Source: Rhodanobacteraceae bacterium (GTDB lineage: Bacteria; Pseudomonadota; Gammaproteobacteria; Xanthomonadales; Rhodanobacteraceae). Taken from it: a DNA stretch of 64,000 nt. The stretch is from positions 59,323-123,322 of the forward strand of contig JALUXG010000053.1 of the NCBI GenBank assembly GCA_027019085.1, written 5' to 3'. The position numbers were made by a program, and so were the translations under genes. Below the pieces are notes generated by a model. It was not told the origin of the DNA and did not search any database. It saw only the letters and a list, made by a program, of their open reading frames with translations. Position 1 is the stretch's first letter. Each line of letters starts with the position of its first letter. Below, one piece after another: positions 52,116 to 59,723 of this stretch.

Positions 52116-52625
52116 TCAGCCCCTGCCGTTGGCAGGTCCGGTTATTTTAGCGCGGGTCGCGGCAATGGCCTGGTCGAGGAACCCGCCGTAATAGTCTTCC
52201 GGACCCAGTCCCACCAGTGGACGTGCACCGGGCTTGCCGCCGGGGGTGAAGACCATCACCGTGGGCGCGAAATGCACGCCCATGGACTTTGCGAAGGCAC
52301 GCTCTGTCGTCACATGGCCGGAGAAATCCACCAGCCGGGTGGTTTTCGTCATGTCCATAGAGCGAATCAGCACGGTACCGGCCGTTTGCGGGTTACGTTG
52401 CATCGGGACCAGGTAGTAGTTGATGACACGGTCGCAGTAGCGGTAGTCCGGGGCCGTGAACACGATCAGGACGGGAATACCCTTGCGCCCCGCTACCTGC
52501 GCATCCTGCTGCAGATTGCGGGCCTCCGTGACCCCGGCATCGGACTTGCCTGTAGCCGATGCCGGCAGGGCAAGCAGGACCAGCAGCAATGCAAGGCAAC
52601 TTTGACGCCATGTCATGAATGCCAT
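52116..52625 (-). CDS. Exported thioredoxin-like protein with single Cys
   Basis: A 169-residue exported protein of SoxW/thioredoxin type. The signal peptide SCLALLLVLLALPASA precedes GIPVLIVFTAPDYRYCDRVIN; the usual CxxC here is Y61-R-Y-C64, so only the second Cys remains. The cis-Pro loop is VHFAPTVMVFTPGGK. Lacking the nucleophilic Cys, it is unlikely to act as a normal oxidoreductase; it may bind a metal or act by mixed disulfide. A 16-bp palindrome lies 65 bases upstream. Confidence 0.75.
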   Translation of the reverse strand: MAFMTWRQSCLALLLVLLALPASATGKSDAGVTEARNLQQDAQVAGRKGIPVLIVFTAPDYRYCDRVINYYLVPMQRNPQTAGTVLIRSMDMTKTTRLVDFSGHVTTERAFAKSMGVHFAPTVMVFTPGGKPGARPLVGLGPEDYYGGFLDQAIAATRAKITGPANGRG

Positions 52626-52689
52626 TCTCCAGTGTGTTCAAGGTAGACGCGGTATCGCGCCGGACATCTTCGGAAGCGCCTCTCGTCTT

Positions 52690-52705
52690 ATACCCTGCAG
52701 GGTAT
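52690..52705. promoter_or_regulatory. 16-bp palindrome ATACCC-TGCA-GGGTAT
   Basis: A perfect inverted repeat (ATACCCTGCAGGGTAT) in the 128-base gap upstream of the thioredoxin-like gene. The pattern of ATACCC and GGGTAT arms around a short centre resembles operators of the CsoR/CstR/RcnR family. No promoter elements could be placed with confidence around it. The regulator gene is not in the window. Confidence 0.55.
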
Positions 52706-52753
52706 GTCCGTCAAGCGGTTGACGAAGGCCATGCCCGGTTGCACAGAGCATCC

Positions 52754-53362
52754 CTAAGACATGGTGGGGGCGAGATTCCACCCCGCAACCGCAGGCATGG
52801 CGTGCTCGTGACCAAGGATGCCCAGTGAACCGGCCGAGAGAATGAACAGCCGACCACAGGCCGGGTCCAGCCCCAGATAGCGCGCCGTGAGCACGCGCAG
52901 CAGGTGTCCATGGGCGAAGATCAGGATGTCGCCTTGCCGGTCCTGCACCGTCTTCAGGAATCGGTCCACACGGGAACGGACCTCATCGATACTTTCCCCG
53001 CCGGGTACCTGACCCGACCAGATGGTCCAGCCGGGGACATCGCGGCGAATCTCCTGCGTGGTGCGGCCTTCGTAGTCGCCGTAGTCCCATTCCTGCAAGG
53101 CGTCGTCGTAGTGCACGATATCGCCTGCGAAACCGGCGAGACGACAGGTTTCCGAAGCGCGCACCAGAGGACTGGACAGGACCCGTTCGAACCGGTGCCC
53201 ATCGAGTATCGTGCGCAGTGCGCGGGCCTGCTGTTCGCCTTTGGGTGTCAGCGGCACGTCGGTACGGCCGGTATGACGCCGCGTCTTGCTCCAGGCAGTC
53301 TCGCCGTGACGGGCGAGCCAGAGGCGGGGGAGCGCTGGGTCGGAATGATTGTGGTTTGTCAT
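52754..53362 (-). CDS. Histidine phosphatase family protein (PGM-like)
   Basis: A 202-residue phosphatase from ATG 53362 (MTNHNHSDPALP); the frame extends to 53497 without homology. Family motifs: LWLARHGETAWSKTRRHTGRTDVPLT (catalytic His), LSSPLVRASETC, LQEWDYGDYEGRTTQEI (acid Glu) and ILIFAHGHLLRVLTARYL (second His). It fits 2H phosphatases of the cofactor-dependent mutase group; the substrate is unknown. It lies 135 bases downstream of DUF4396 on the same strand. Confidence 0.88.
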   Translation of the reverse strand: MTNHNHSDPALPRLWLARHGETAWSKTRRHTGRTDVPLTPKGEQQARALRTILDGHRFERVLSSPLVRASETCRLAGFAGDIVHYDDALQEWDYGDYEGRTTQEIRRDVPGWTIWSGQVPGGESIDEVRSRVDRFLKTVQDRQGDILIFAHGHLLRVLTARYLGLDPACGRLFILSAGSLGILGHEHAMPAVAGWNLAPTMS

Positions 53363-53497
53363 GAAATATCCAGGGATGGTGGGCGTGGTTACAGGCATGG
53401 ACGAGGACCGGACCGGCGTGAGCCATGCTCGCATCCATCGGAACCGCGTTCCGGATGACCATGGGGGACACAGGCACCAGGGCGCTTCCTCAGACAC

Positions 53498-54193
53498 TCA
53501 CATGCCGTGCTTGATGCCTTTTTTCACCAGCCACCAGTTGGCCGGGTAGGCCGTGACGAACCCGACGCTCATGCCGATCTGCATCATGAACCAGAACACC
53601 GGATCGGCAGCATCCAGGCCCGGTGCAAACCACAACTTCTGCACCAGCGCCATCCAGCCGAACAGGCCCACTTCAAAGGCGATCAGGGACAGGGTGTCGG
53701 CCTTTAGCGCCTTGATCAGGGCGCGCCACCGACTCGGTTCGCCCATGGCGCGGATCGGCAGGTACTGGAACAGGATGCCGATGACGAAGGCCAGGATGAA
53801 ATCGAAAGTGTAGGACGTCAGCAGCGTGGAACCGAACAGGACGAAACCGCTCAGGTACAGCCCGGTATCGGAGATGATGTCGCCGATGGTGCATCCGCCG
53901 CCGCAGTGGGTGACGGAAACGAACACGCTTTGCCAGTAGGGTTTCCTGTGCTCGCCGTGATGATGCGTGTGCCCGGCGTGGGCGGAAGCATCGGCCTTCG
54001 ACGCCCGTCCGAAGCGCACGTAGGCCCACCAGGCCAGCGGCCCCATGTACAGGCCGGTGACCGGCCAGGTGATTTCCATGATCTTCATCGCCTGGCGTCG
54101 GCCGGACGCGATGTCGACGATCATGACGATGGCGGTACCGATGCCCGAAGCCAGTGCGATCCAGGCAATTGTGGACAGAAGCGGACTGTGCAT
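53498..54193 (-). CDS. DUF4396 membrane protein
   Basis: A 231-residue membrane protein from ATG 54193, preceded by AAGGAGGAC (a strong ribosome site that decides the start over 54238). About five hydrophobic spans; a His-rich loop HAGHTHHHGEHRK and the motif VTHCGGGCTIGDIISD, characteristic of DUF4396, with two cysteines. The family is often found beside copper and heavy-metal resistance genes, so metal binding is plausible. It is separated from the upstream SHOCT gene by a 433-base repeat field, so it may have its own promoter or be cut off from the merR operon. Confidence 0.85.
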   Translation of the reverse strand: MHSPLLSTIAWIALASGIGTAIVMIVDIASGRRQAMKIMEITWPVTGLYMGPLAWWAYVRFGRASKADASAHAGHTHHHGEHRKPYWQSVFVSVTHCGGGCTIGDIISDTGLYLSGFVLFGSTLLTSYTFDFILAFVIGILFQYLPIRAMGEPSRWRALIKALKADTLSLIAFEVGLFGWMALVQKLWFAPGLDAADPVFWFMMQIGMSVGFVTAYPANWWLVKKGIKHGM

Positions 54194-54626
54194 GTTGTCC
54201 TCCTTGGTTGCATATCTTGAAAGATGGAGCGAGTGCATGCCCCGAATCAGGAGCGATCATTGTCACCCGCAGGAGCGCCGGAAGGCGCGATTGCGCAGCA
54301 TGTAGATCTGCCGTAGAAGCCGATCGTTTCCGCATTGCCGGTCGCGGCTGCCGCCGCTCCCACATTTTGGTCGCAGGGAAATTTCCCGTAGGAGCGCCGG
54401 AAGGCGCGATTGTGCAATGTGGAGATTTTCCGGAAGCTTTTTTGCTGCTTGGCCGATCGCGGCTGGAGCCGGTCCTGCAATTTGGTCGCAGGGAAATTTC
54501 CCGCAGGAGCGCCGGAAGGCGCGAACGCGCAATGTGGATTCATGCCGAAAACGCAGGGGAATTGCCACGAACCGCGCAAGAAAGCATCCACGCCCGTGAT
54601 CGGGACACGAACGCGGGACTGTGCGA
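54194..54626. repeat. Tandem palindromic repeats inside the metal cluster
   Basis: No gene is seen in these 433 bases. Three head-to-tail units begin with CCCGYAGGAGCGCCGGAAGG at 54266, 54385 and 54500 (spacing 119 and 115 bases); the third is partial. Each carries the inner hairpin GCGCCGGAAGGCGC and, in the first two, GATCGCGGCTG and TTTGGTCGCAGGGAAATTT. The layout is of the REP/BIME type known from Pseudomonas and Xanthomonadales. They separate SHOCT from DUF4396. Confidence 0.88.
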
Positions 54627-54875
54627 TCAGGTTTCCAGGTCGCGACGCATGCGTTCGAACGTGTCGCGGTCAATCTCGCCGCGCGCGTAGCGTTCGCGCA
54701 GGGCATCCAGCGCCGGGTCGTGGCGTGTCCCGGCTGTCTTGTCGGTGTCGCGCCCCGAGGCGGACCGCACCAGGGCGACGATCACCCACACCACGGCGGC
54801 GAACACCGCCAGCATCACGAGGAAACCCATCAGCGGGAAACCTCCCATGAAACCGGCATATCCAGACGTTCCCAT
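54627..54875 (-). CDS. SHOCT-domain small membrane protein
   Basis: An 82-residue protein from ATG 54875 (MGTSGYAGFMGG), one base after the cytochrome c stop. One N-terminal transmembrane span (LMGFLVMLAVFAAVVWVIVALV) is followed by a SHOCT motif near the C terminus (DPALDALRERYARGEIDRDTFERMRRDL). SHOCT domains occur in small membrane and phage proteins and are thought to aid oligomerisation. Part of the merR operon by spacing; no direct function known. Confidence 0.85.
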   Translation of the reverse strand: MGTSGYAGFMGGFPLMGFLVMLAVFAAVVWVIVALVRSASGRDTDKTAGTRHDPALDALRERYARGEIDRDTFERMRRDLET

Positions 54876-54876
54876 C

Positions 54877-55311
54877 TCAGCGTCCCCTTCGGTTCTGCGG
54901 TGGTGTTTCGGGTTTGAGTTCGAGGATCCATTGTGCCACCCCCTGCGCCTGTCCGGACGGCACATTCAGATTGGGCATGAAACCACCCCAGGTGGAACTT
55001 CCGCCGTGTTCGATGAACGCTGTCAGGCGTGGCACGGCATCGGGCTGGCCGTGGTATTTCCAGGCCACCCAGCGGAAGGCCGGTCCGGTGCGGCCGCGGT
55101 CCAGGGCATGGCAGCTCATGCAGCCGTAGCGTGACAATGCCTCGGGCGCGTGGTGCGGAAGGCTGGACTGCCTTCCCATCATCGGCATGTGCTGCATCAT
55201 GCCCATGCCGCCGCCGCGCTGGTGCAGCGTCCATCCCCATGCCGCGAACAGCGTGCCGATGGCGAGCATGGCAAGGGCGATCAACATGAATGGGGGTCGG
55301 GAAGGTCTCAT
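54877..55311 (-). CDS. Membrane-anchored c-type cytochrome
   Basis: A 144-residue protein from ATG 55311 (MRPSRPPFM); frame open to 55341. One N-terminal span (FMLIALAMLAIGTLFAAWGWTL) tethers it in the periplasm. A Met/His-rich spacer (GGGMGMMQHMPMMGRQ), which could bind copper, leads to one haem site GCMSCHALDRGRTGPAF (CxxCH) and an axial-Met candidate in GFMPNLN. It is thus a class I monohaem cytochrome. Located in the copper-type operon between glutaredoxin and SHOCT; it may hand electrons to or from a periplasmic copper protein. Confidence 0.85.
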   Translation of the reverse strand: MRPSRPPFMLIALAMLAIGTLFAAWGWTLHQRGGGMGMMQHMPMMGRQSSLPHHAPEALSRYGCMSCHALDRGRTGPAFRWVAWKYHGQPDAVPRLTAFIEHGGSSTWGGFMPNLNVPSGQAQGVAQWILELKPETPPQNRRGR

Positions 55312-55327
55312 GCCTGCATTCCTTTCG

Positions 55328-55573
55328 CTATCTGGATTCATCCAGCAGGGTGTCGAGGCGCGGCTTCTGTTCGGCGAATGTGCCGTACAGCGCTTCGTCG
55401 CCGATCACGGTGATCGGGGCAATGCGAACACCGTAGCGCGCCTTGGCTTCCGCGGCGATCCCGGGTTGCGTCACATCGCGTTCCTCGTAGCGCACGCCAT
55501 GCGTATCGAGATAACGCCTGACCGCGGCGCAGTCCGGGCACCCCGGGCTGGTGTAGAGCAGCACCCTGGGCAT
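55328..55573 (-). CDS. Glutaredoxin-family protein
   Basis: An 81-residue glutaredoxin from ATG 55573 (GTG 55576 is also in frame). Active site CPDC in YTSPGCPDCAAVRRYL, GVRYEERDVTQ, and the cis-Pro IAPITVIGDE give the minimal thioredoxin fold. Such small forms reduce mixed disulfides; its place next to the HMA copper chaperone suggests thiol or copper(I) exchange, by context only. It starts 4 bases after the HMA stop and ends 16 bases before the cytochrome start, so all three are co-transcribed. Confidence 0.9.
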   Translation of the reverse strand: MPRVLLYTSPGCPDCAAVRRYLDTHGVRYEERDVTQPGIAAEAKARYGVRIAPITVIGDEALYGTFAEQKPRLDTLLDESR

Positions 55574-55577
55574 CACT

Positions 55578-55784
55578 TCAGGCCTGTACCCGGGCGTCGT
55601 AGCCCTCTTCCTTCACGGCCGCAATCAGTTTTGCGGCATCGGCGTCGCCGTGGACCACGGCTGCGCCAGGCTTGAGCGTGACCTCGACGCGTTCCACGCC
55701 GGGCACGTTTTCCAGTGCGCGGGTCGTGGCGCGTACGCAGTGATCGCAAGTCATGCCGGTAATGTTCAGGTGCAGCTCTTTCAT
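55578..55784 (-). CDS. HMA-domain copper chaperone (CopZ-like)
   Basis: A 68-residue heavy-metal-associated domain: LHLNITGMTCDHCVRATTRALENVPGVERVEVTLKPG. The GMTCDHC motif binds Cu(I) through two Cys. Stand-alone HMA proteins carry copper to the N-terminal domains of the ATPase encoded next upstream. The length is standard. It is co-directional with DUF302 and the glutaredoxin, with very small spacing. MerT/P-type or other metal specificity cannot be fully excluded, but the context favours copper. Confidence 0.9.
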   Translation of the reverse strand: MKELHLNITGMTCDHCVRATTRALENVPGVERVEVTLKPGAAVVHGDADAAKLIAAVKEEGYDARVQA

Positions 55785-55820
55785 GGATATGTCTCCCGGA
55801 TTGGATGGTGAATGAGGCGA

Positions 55821-56216
55821 TCAGTTCTGCAGCGACTGGCCCACGCGCTTGAGGCGTTGGCGCACCTCGGCGGCCAGTGTGACCACGGACGGGTTGTCGA
55901 CCAGGCCGAGCACGGATTCGGGATCCATGAACAGCACGCTGATCCGGCCATCGGGTTCCTCGCGCACCACCACGTTGCACGGCAGCAGGGCACCGATGTC
56001 CGGCTCGGCGTCCAGAGCCTGGTGCGCCAGTTGCGGGTTGCATGCACCGAGGATGATGTAGGGCTTTTTCTCCACGCCCAGTTTGGCCTTGAGCGTGGCC
56101 GCCACGTCGATGGTGGTGAGCACGCCGAAGCCTTCGGCTTTCAGCGCTTCGGTCACGCGTTCGATGGTGGTCGGGTAATCGGCCTTGCTGTTTACGCTGA
56201 AGACAAATGAACTCAT
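55821..56216 (-). CDS. DUF302 family protein
   Basis: A 131-residue soluble protein of DUF302: FVFSVNSKADYPTTIERVTEALKAEGFGVLTTIDV, LGVEKKPYIILGACNPQLAHQAL, IGALLPCNVVVRE. The conserved GACNP and LLPCN cysteines are present. DUF302 proteins occur widely beside copper and other metal-resistance genes, but the function is unknown. It is 28 bases after the ATPase gene in the operon. Confidence 0.88.
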   Translation of the reverse strand: MSSFVFSVNSKADYPTTIERVTEALKAEGFGVLTTIDVAATLKAKLGVEKKPYIILGACNPQLAHQALDAEPDIGALLPCNVVVREEPDGRISVLFMDPESVLGLVDNPSVVTLAAEVRQRLKRVGQSLQN

Positions 56217-56244
56217 GGGTGTGTACTCCGTGGGTTGGATTCGA

Positions 56245-58740
56245 TCAGGCGGTGGTCGCGAGCGGGTGGGCCTTGAGGCGTTTGAGGCGCAGGCTGTTGC
56301 CCAGCACGAACACCGAGGACAGGCCCATGGCCACGCCGGCGACCATCGGGTTGAGATGGATGCCGATCGGAGCGGCCACGCCGGCCGCGACCGGAATCAG
56401 CAGGATGTTGTAGAAAAAGGCCCAGAACAGGTTGCCGCGGATATTGCCGAGCGTGCGGCGGGCCACCGTGAGCGCGGTGACTACCTCGGCCAGTTGGCCG
56501 CGGGTCAGCGTCACGTCTGCCGCCTCGATGGCGATGTCGGTGCCGCTGGCCAGGGCGATGCCGACATCGGCCTGCGCCAGCGCCGGGGCATCGTTGATGC
56601 CGTCGCCGACAAAGGCCACGCGGCGACCGTCGTGCTGCAGTCCGGTCACGACCCGGGCCTTGTCCTGCGGCAGGACTTCGGCATGCACGTCTCCGATGCC
56701 CAGCTCGGCGGCGACCGCTGCCGCGGTGCGACGTGCGTCGCCTGTGACCATGCTTACCTGCAGCCCGCGGGCCTTGAGCACGCGCACCACGTCGCGGGCC
56801 TCGGGCTTGATGCGATCGGCAATGGCCAGCAGGCCGAGCAATTTGCCGTCGGCTGCCACGTACACCACGGTGCGTCCGTCCGCCTCCAGTTCCGAGGCAT
56901 GCGAAGCGTGCACAGCCGCATCGATGCCTTCCTGCTCCATGAGTCGGCGCGCGCCGACCACGACCCGCCGTCCCTCGATGCGGCCCTCGATGCCATGACC
57001 GGCCACGGCACGGAAATCTTCTGCGGCAGGCAAGTCCAGGCCACGTTCCTGCGCCGCGGAGACGATCGCCCGGCCCAGCGGGTGCTCGGAGGCGGACTCC
57101 AGTGCCGCGGCCAGGCGTAGCGCTTCATCCGCTGCCGGTCCGGCACTGTCCACCAGCGTGGGTTTGCCTTCCGTCAGGGTGCCGGTCTTGTCAAACAGCA
57201 CGGTGTCCACGTGGGAAAGCGTTTCGAGTGCCTCGCCCTTGCGGAATAGCACGCCCAGTTCGGCTGCACGGCCGGTGCCGACCATGATCGCGGCCGGCGT
57301 GGCCAGGCCCATGGCACACGGGCAGGCGACCACCAGCACCGCCACCGCAGCGACCAGGGCGATGCTGATGTTGGCGCCGAGCAGCATCCAGGTCGCGAAG
57401 GCCACGGCGGCGATGAGCAGCACGATCGGGGTGAACACCCGCACCACCCGGTCGGCCAGTCCCTGGATCGGCAGCTTGCCGCCTTGTGCGCTCTCCACCA
57501 GTTTGATGATCTGCGCCAGCACGGTGTCGCTGCCGACCGAGGTGGTCTCGACCACCAGGCGACCGTCCTGGTCCACGGTGCCGCCGACCACGTTGTCGCC
57601 GGACTGTTTGAGCACCGGCAATGGCTCGCCGGTGAGCATCGATTCGTCGACGTGTGCACGGCCCTCGGCCACCTTGCCATCCACCGGCAGGCGTTCGCCC
57701 GGACGTACGGCCACGCGGTCGCCGACCCGAAGCTGTGCCACGGGTACATCCTTTTCGCTGCCGTCGGATTCGAGCCTGCGTGCGGTCTTTGCCTGCAGGC
57801 CGACCAGCTTGCGGATGGCTGCCGAGGTGCGGCCCTTGGCCAGTTCCTCCATGTATTTGCCGAGCAGTACGGCAGCGATCACCACGGCGGCCGAATCGAA
57901 ATACAGGTGCCTGGCCTCGACCGGGAACAGGGTGGGGGCGAACAGCACCAGGGCGCTGTAGGCCCAGGCGGCGCCGGTGCCGGTGGCCACCAGCGAATTC
58001 ATGTCCGGCGACAGGTGGCGGTAGGCAATCAGACCGGGTCGGAAGAAGCGGCGACCGGGGCCGAACAGCACGGCCGTGGCCAGCACGAACTGCACACCGT
58101 CCCAGAAATGCGGCCAGGGACTGGCCGCATCCAGGGCATGCGCAAAGGCGGGCACGAAGGTGGCACCCATCGACAGGACCAGCACCGCGAGACCGAGCAC
58201 GGCCGCTGTCAGGACATCGTGCCCCATGCTGCGCAGTGCCTTGCGGCGTCGGTCCACCTCGTCCGTGTCGGCGCCGGAAGCGGCATCCACGGGCTGGGCG
58301 GCATAGCCGGCATCGGCGACGGCAGCAGCAAGTGTTGTTTCATCTGTCATCGCAGGGACGTAACGCACGCTTGCACGTTCGGTGGCCAGGTTGACGCTGG
58401 CTTCGAGCACCCCCGGCACGCGTTTGAGCGCGCGTTCCACGCGACTGGTGCATGAAGCGCAGGTCATGCCTTCCACGCGCAGTTCGGTGCCTGCTTCGAC
58501 GGGTGCGTATCCGGTGTCGCGAATGGCCTCCAGGATCACCTGCGGTGTAACGCGCCCGGCTTCGTAGCGCAGCTCGGCGCGCTCGGTGGCGAGATTGACA
58601 GCGGCATCGTGGACGCCTTCGAGTTTGTTCAGGGCGCGCTCGACGCGCGTGCTGCACGAGGCGCAGGTCATGCCTTCGACATCGACCGTGAACGCCTCAA
58701 GATCCGGTGTCCTGATGCCTTCATCGAGTACGGCGTTCAT
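56245..58740 (-). CDS. Cu(I)-type P1B ATPase (CopA-like)
   Basis: An 831-residue metal-exporting P-type ATPase from ATG 58740, overlapping the merR stop by one base. Two N-terminal HMA domains carry GMTCASC. TM6 has [13 protein letters not shown] (CPC near residue 473), then [11 protein letters not shown] (phosphorylation Asp near 517), VVGDGIND-type [16 protein letters not shown], and TM7/8 FYNILLIPV and [18 protein letters not shown]. The YN and MxxSS pair is the P1B-1 (Cu+/Ag+) signature. It pumps copper from cytosol to periplasm. The regulator and operator upstream look less copper-like than the pump itself. Confidence 0.93.
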   Translation of the reverse strand: MNAVLDEGIRTPDLEAFTVDVEGMTCASCSTRVERALNKLEGVHDAAVNLATERAELRYEAGRVTPQVILEAIRDTGYAPVEAGTELRVEGMTCASCTSRVERALKRVPGVLEASVNLATERASVRYVPAMTDETTLAAAVADAGYAAQPVDAASGADTDEVDRRRKALRSMGHDVLTAAVLGLAVLVLSMGATFVPAFAHALDAASPWPHFWDGVQFVLATAVLFGPGRRFFRPGLIAYRHLSPDMNSLVATGTGAAWAYSALVLFAPTLFPVEARHLYFDSAAVVIAAVLLGKYMEELAKGRTSAAIRKLVGLQAKTARRLESDGSEKDVPVAQLRVGDRVAVRPGERLPVDGKVAEGRAHVDESMLTGEPLPVLKQSGDNVVGGTVDQDGRLVVETTSVGSDTVLAQIIKLVESAQGGKLPIQGLADRVVRVFTPIVLLIAAVAFATWMLLGANISIALVAAVAVLVVACPCAMGLATPAAIMVGTGRAAELGVLFRKGEALETLSHVDTVLFDKTGTLTEGKPTLVDSAGPAADEALRLAAALESASEHPLGRAIVSAAQERGLDLPAAEDFRAVAGHGIEGRIEGRRVVVGARRLMEQEGIDAAVHASHASELEADGRTVVYVAADGKLLGLLAIADRIKPEARDVVRVLKARGLQVSMVTGDARRTAAAVAAELGIGDVHAEVLPQDKARVVTGLQHDGRRVAFVGDGINDAPALAQADVGIALASGTDIAIEAADVTLTRGQLAEVVTALTVARRTLGNIRGNLFWAFFYNILLIPVAAGVAAPIGIHLNPMVAGVAMGLSSVFVLGNSLRLKRLKAHPLATTA

Positions 58741-59150
58741 CAATGGTCCTCCGCGAGCAGGGCGGCAAGGATCGGGCATTCGGCTGCAGGGCCGTGTCCC
58801 GGGCAGTGCTGCGAAATGGCGAGCAGGCCGGTTTTCATGCGCTCCAGGTCGGCAATCCGGGCCTCGATGTCGGCAATCGTGTCATCGGTCAATTGCCTGA
58901 TCGCGCCCATGTCGCTCTCCGGACGCGCATGCAGGGCGAGCATCTCGCCGATCTGGCCCAGCGAAAAACCCAGCGCCTGGGCTCGGCGGATGAAACGCAA
59001 GCGACGGGCGGCCTCGAGATCGTAAAGTCGATAGTTGGAGGCCGTGCGGTGGCTGGGAACGATCAGTCCCAAGCGTTCGTAGTAGCGCAGGGTTTCCGGC
59101 GTCAGGCCCTCGCGTCGGGCCAGGGTTCCGATGGTCATGGCGTTGGACAT
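58740..59150 (-). CDS. MerR-family metal-responsive regulator
   Basis: A 136-residue MerR regulator from ATG 59150. Its HTH ([27 protein letters not shown]) and dimerisation helix are standard. The metal-binding tail is [15 protein letters not shown] with Cys116 and Cys125; the loop is nine residues apart like ZntR, MerR and PbrR, one more than CueR. At the position where CueR has Ser77 and divalent sensors have Cys, an ungapped alignment places Met81. The MYPAQ start at 59180 is unlikely because it would overlap the -10 box. First gene of the metal operon. Confidence 0.9.
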   Translation of the reverse strand: MSNAMTIGTLARREGLTPETLRYYERLGLIVPSHRTASNYRLYDLEAARRLRFIRRAQALGFSLGQIGEMLALHARPESDMGAIRQLTDDTIADIEARIADLERMKTGLLAISQHCPGHGPAAECPILAALLAEDH

Positions 59151-59179
59151 GGGTGGGTGCCTTTGTTGAGCTGGGTACA

Positions 59180-59211
59180 AGTATAAACCCTGTAGTCGAC
59201 TATAGAGTCAA
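59180..59211 (-). promoter_or_regulatory. MerR-type promoter/operator of the metal operon
   Basis: Read on the minus strand: -35 TTGACT (59206-59211), a 20-base spacer, and -10 TATACT (59180-59185). The over-long spacer holds the dyad CTATAGT-CG-ACTACAG (59190-59205), with extended arms ACTCTATAGT and ACTACAGGGT matching in 8 of 10 positions. Long spacers with such a central dyad are the hallmark of MerR-controlled promoters, and the CTATAGT...ACTACAG arms resemble CadR/PbrR operators. Transcription should start about 22 bases before the merR ATG. Confidence 0.88.
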
Positions 59212-59215
59212 GGTC

Positions 59216-59723
59216 TTTGCGTGCATGTGGACTTCGTGGCTAGACACGTCTATCCATTCTGTTGCCGGGAGTACCTTACCCGTAGGGCGGACACCGTCCG
59301 CCATCGCAACCTCGCGCAAAGCCACGGCGGGCGGTGCCCGCCCTACGGTAGCGGTCGGCCATCGGGATTGGGTGCGCGGAGGGCCCGCATGAGCCGACGC
59401 GGCGAGCGATGCCGTCTGCACCACCCGTAGGGCGGACACCGTCCGCCATCGGGACCTCGGACAAGGCCTACGGTAGCGGTCGGCCATCGGGATTGGGTGC
59501 GCGGAGGATCTGCATGAGCCGACGCGACGAGCGATGCCGTCTGCACCACCCGTAGGGCGGACACCGTCCGCCATCGCAACCTCGGACAAGGCCACGGCGG
59601 GCGGTGCCCGCCCTACGGCTGCGGTCGGCCATCGGGACCTCGCGCAAGGCCACGGCGGGCGGTGCCCGCCCTACGGCTGGCAGGGGCCGACAGGGATGCC
59701 TGGCGCGCCCCAAGGCGCGTTAC
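59216..59723. repeat. Tandem repeat field of GTAGGGCGG units between merR and mfd
   Basis: No gene is seen between the merR promoter and the mfd stop. Repeating units start with CCCGTAGGGCGGACACCGTC at 59279, 59424 and 59549 (145 and 125 bases apart); the middle unit lacks about 20 bases (an internal GGCGGGCGGTGCCCGCC hairpin). Each unit ends with GCATGAGCCGACGCGRCGAG and GCGATGCCGTCTGCACCA. Further hairpin cores end the field near 59680. Small frames through it encode only repeat peptide. Confidence 0.9.

Noticed and set aside
54266..54560. CRISPR-like spacing of repeats
   Set aside because: Units are over 110 bases, the intervening sequence is itself repeated, and no cas genes are near.
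59279..59690. CRISPR-like spacing of repeats near mfd
   Set aside because: The repeat extends through whole units with no unique spacers.
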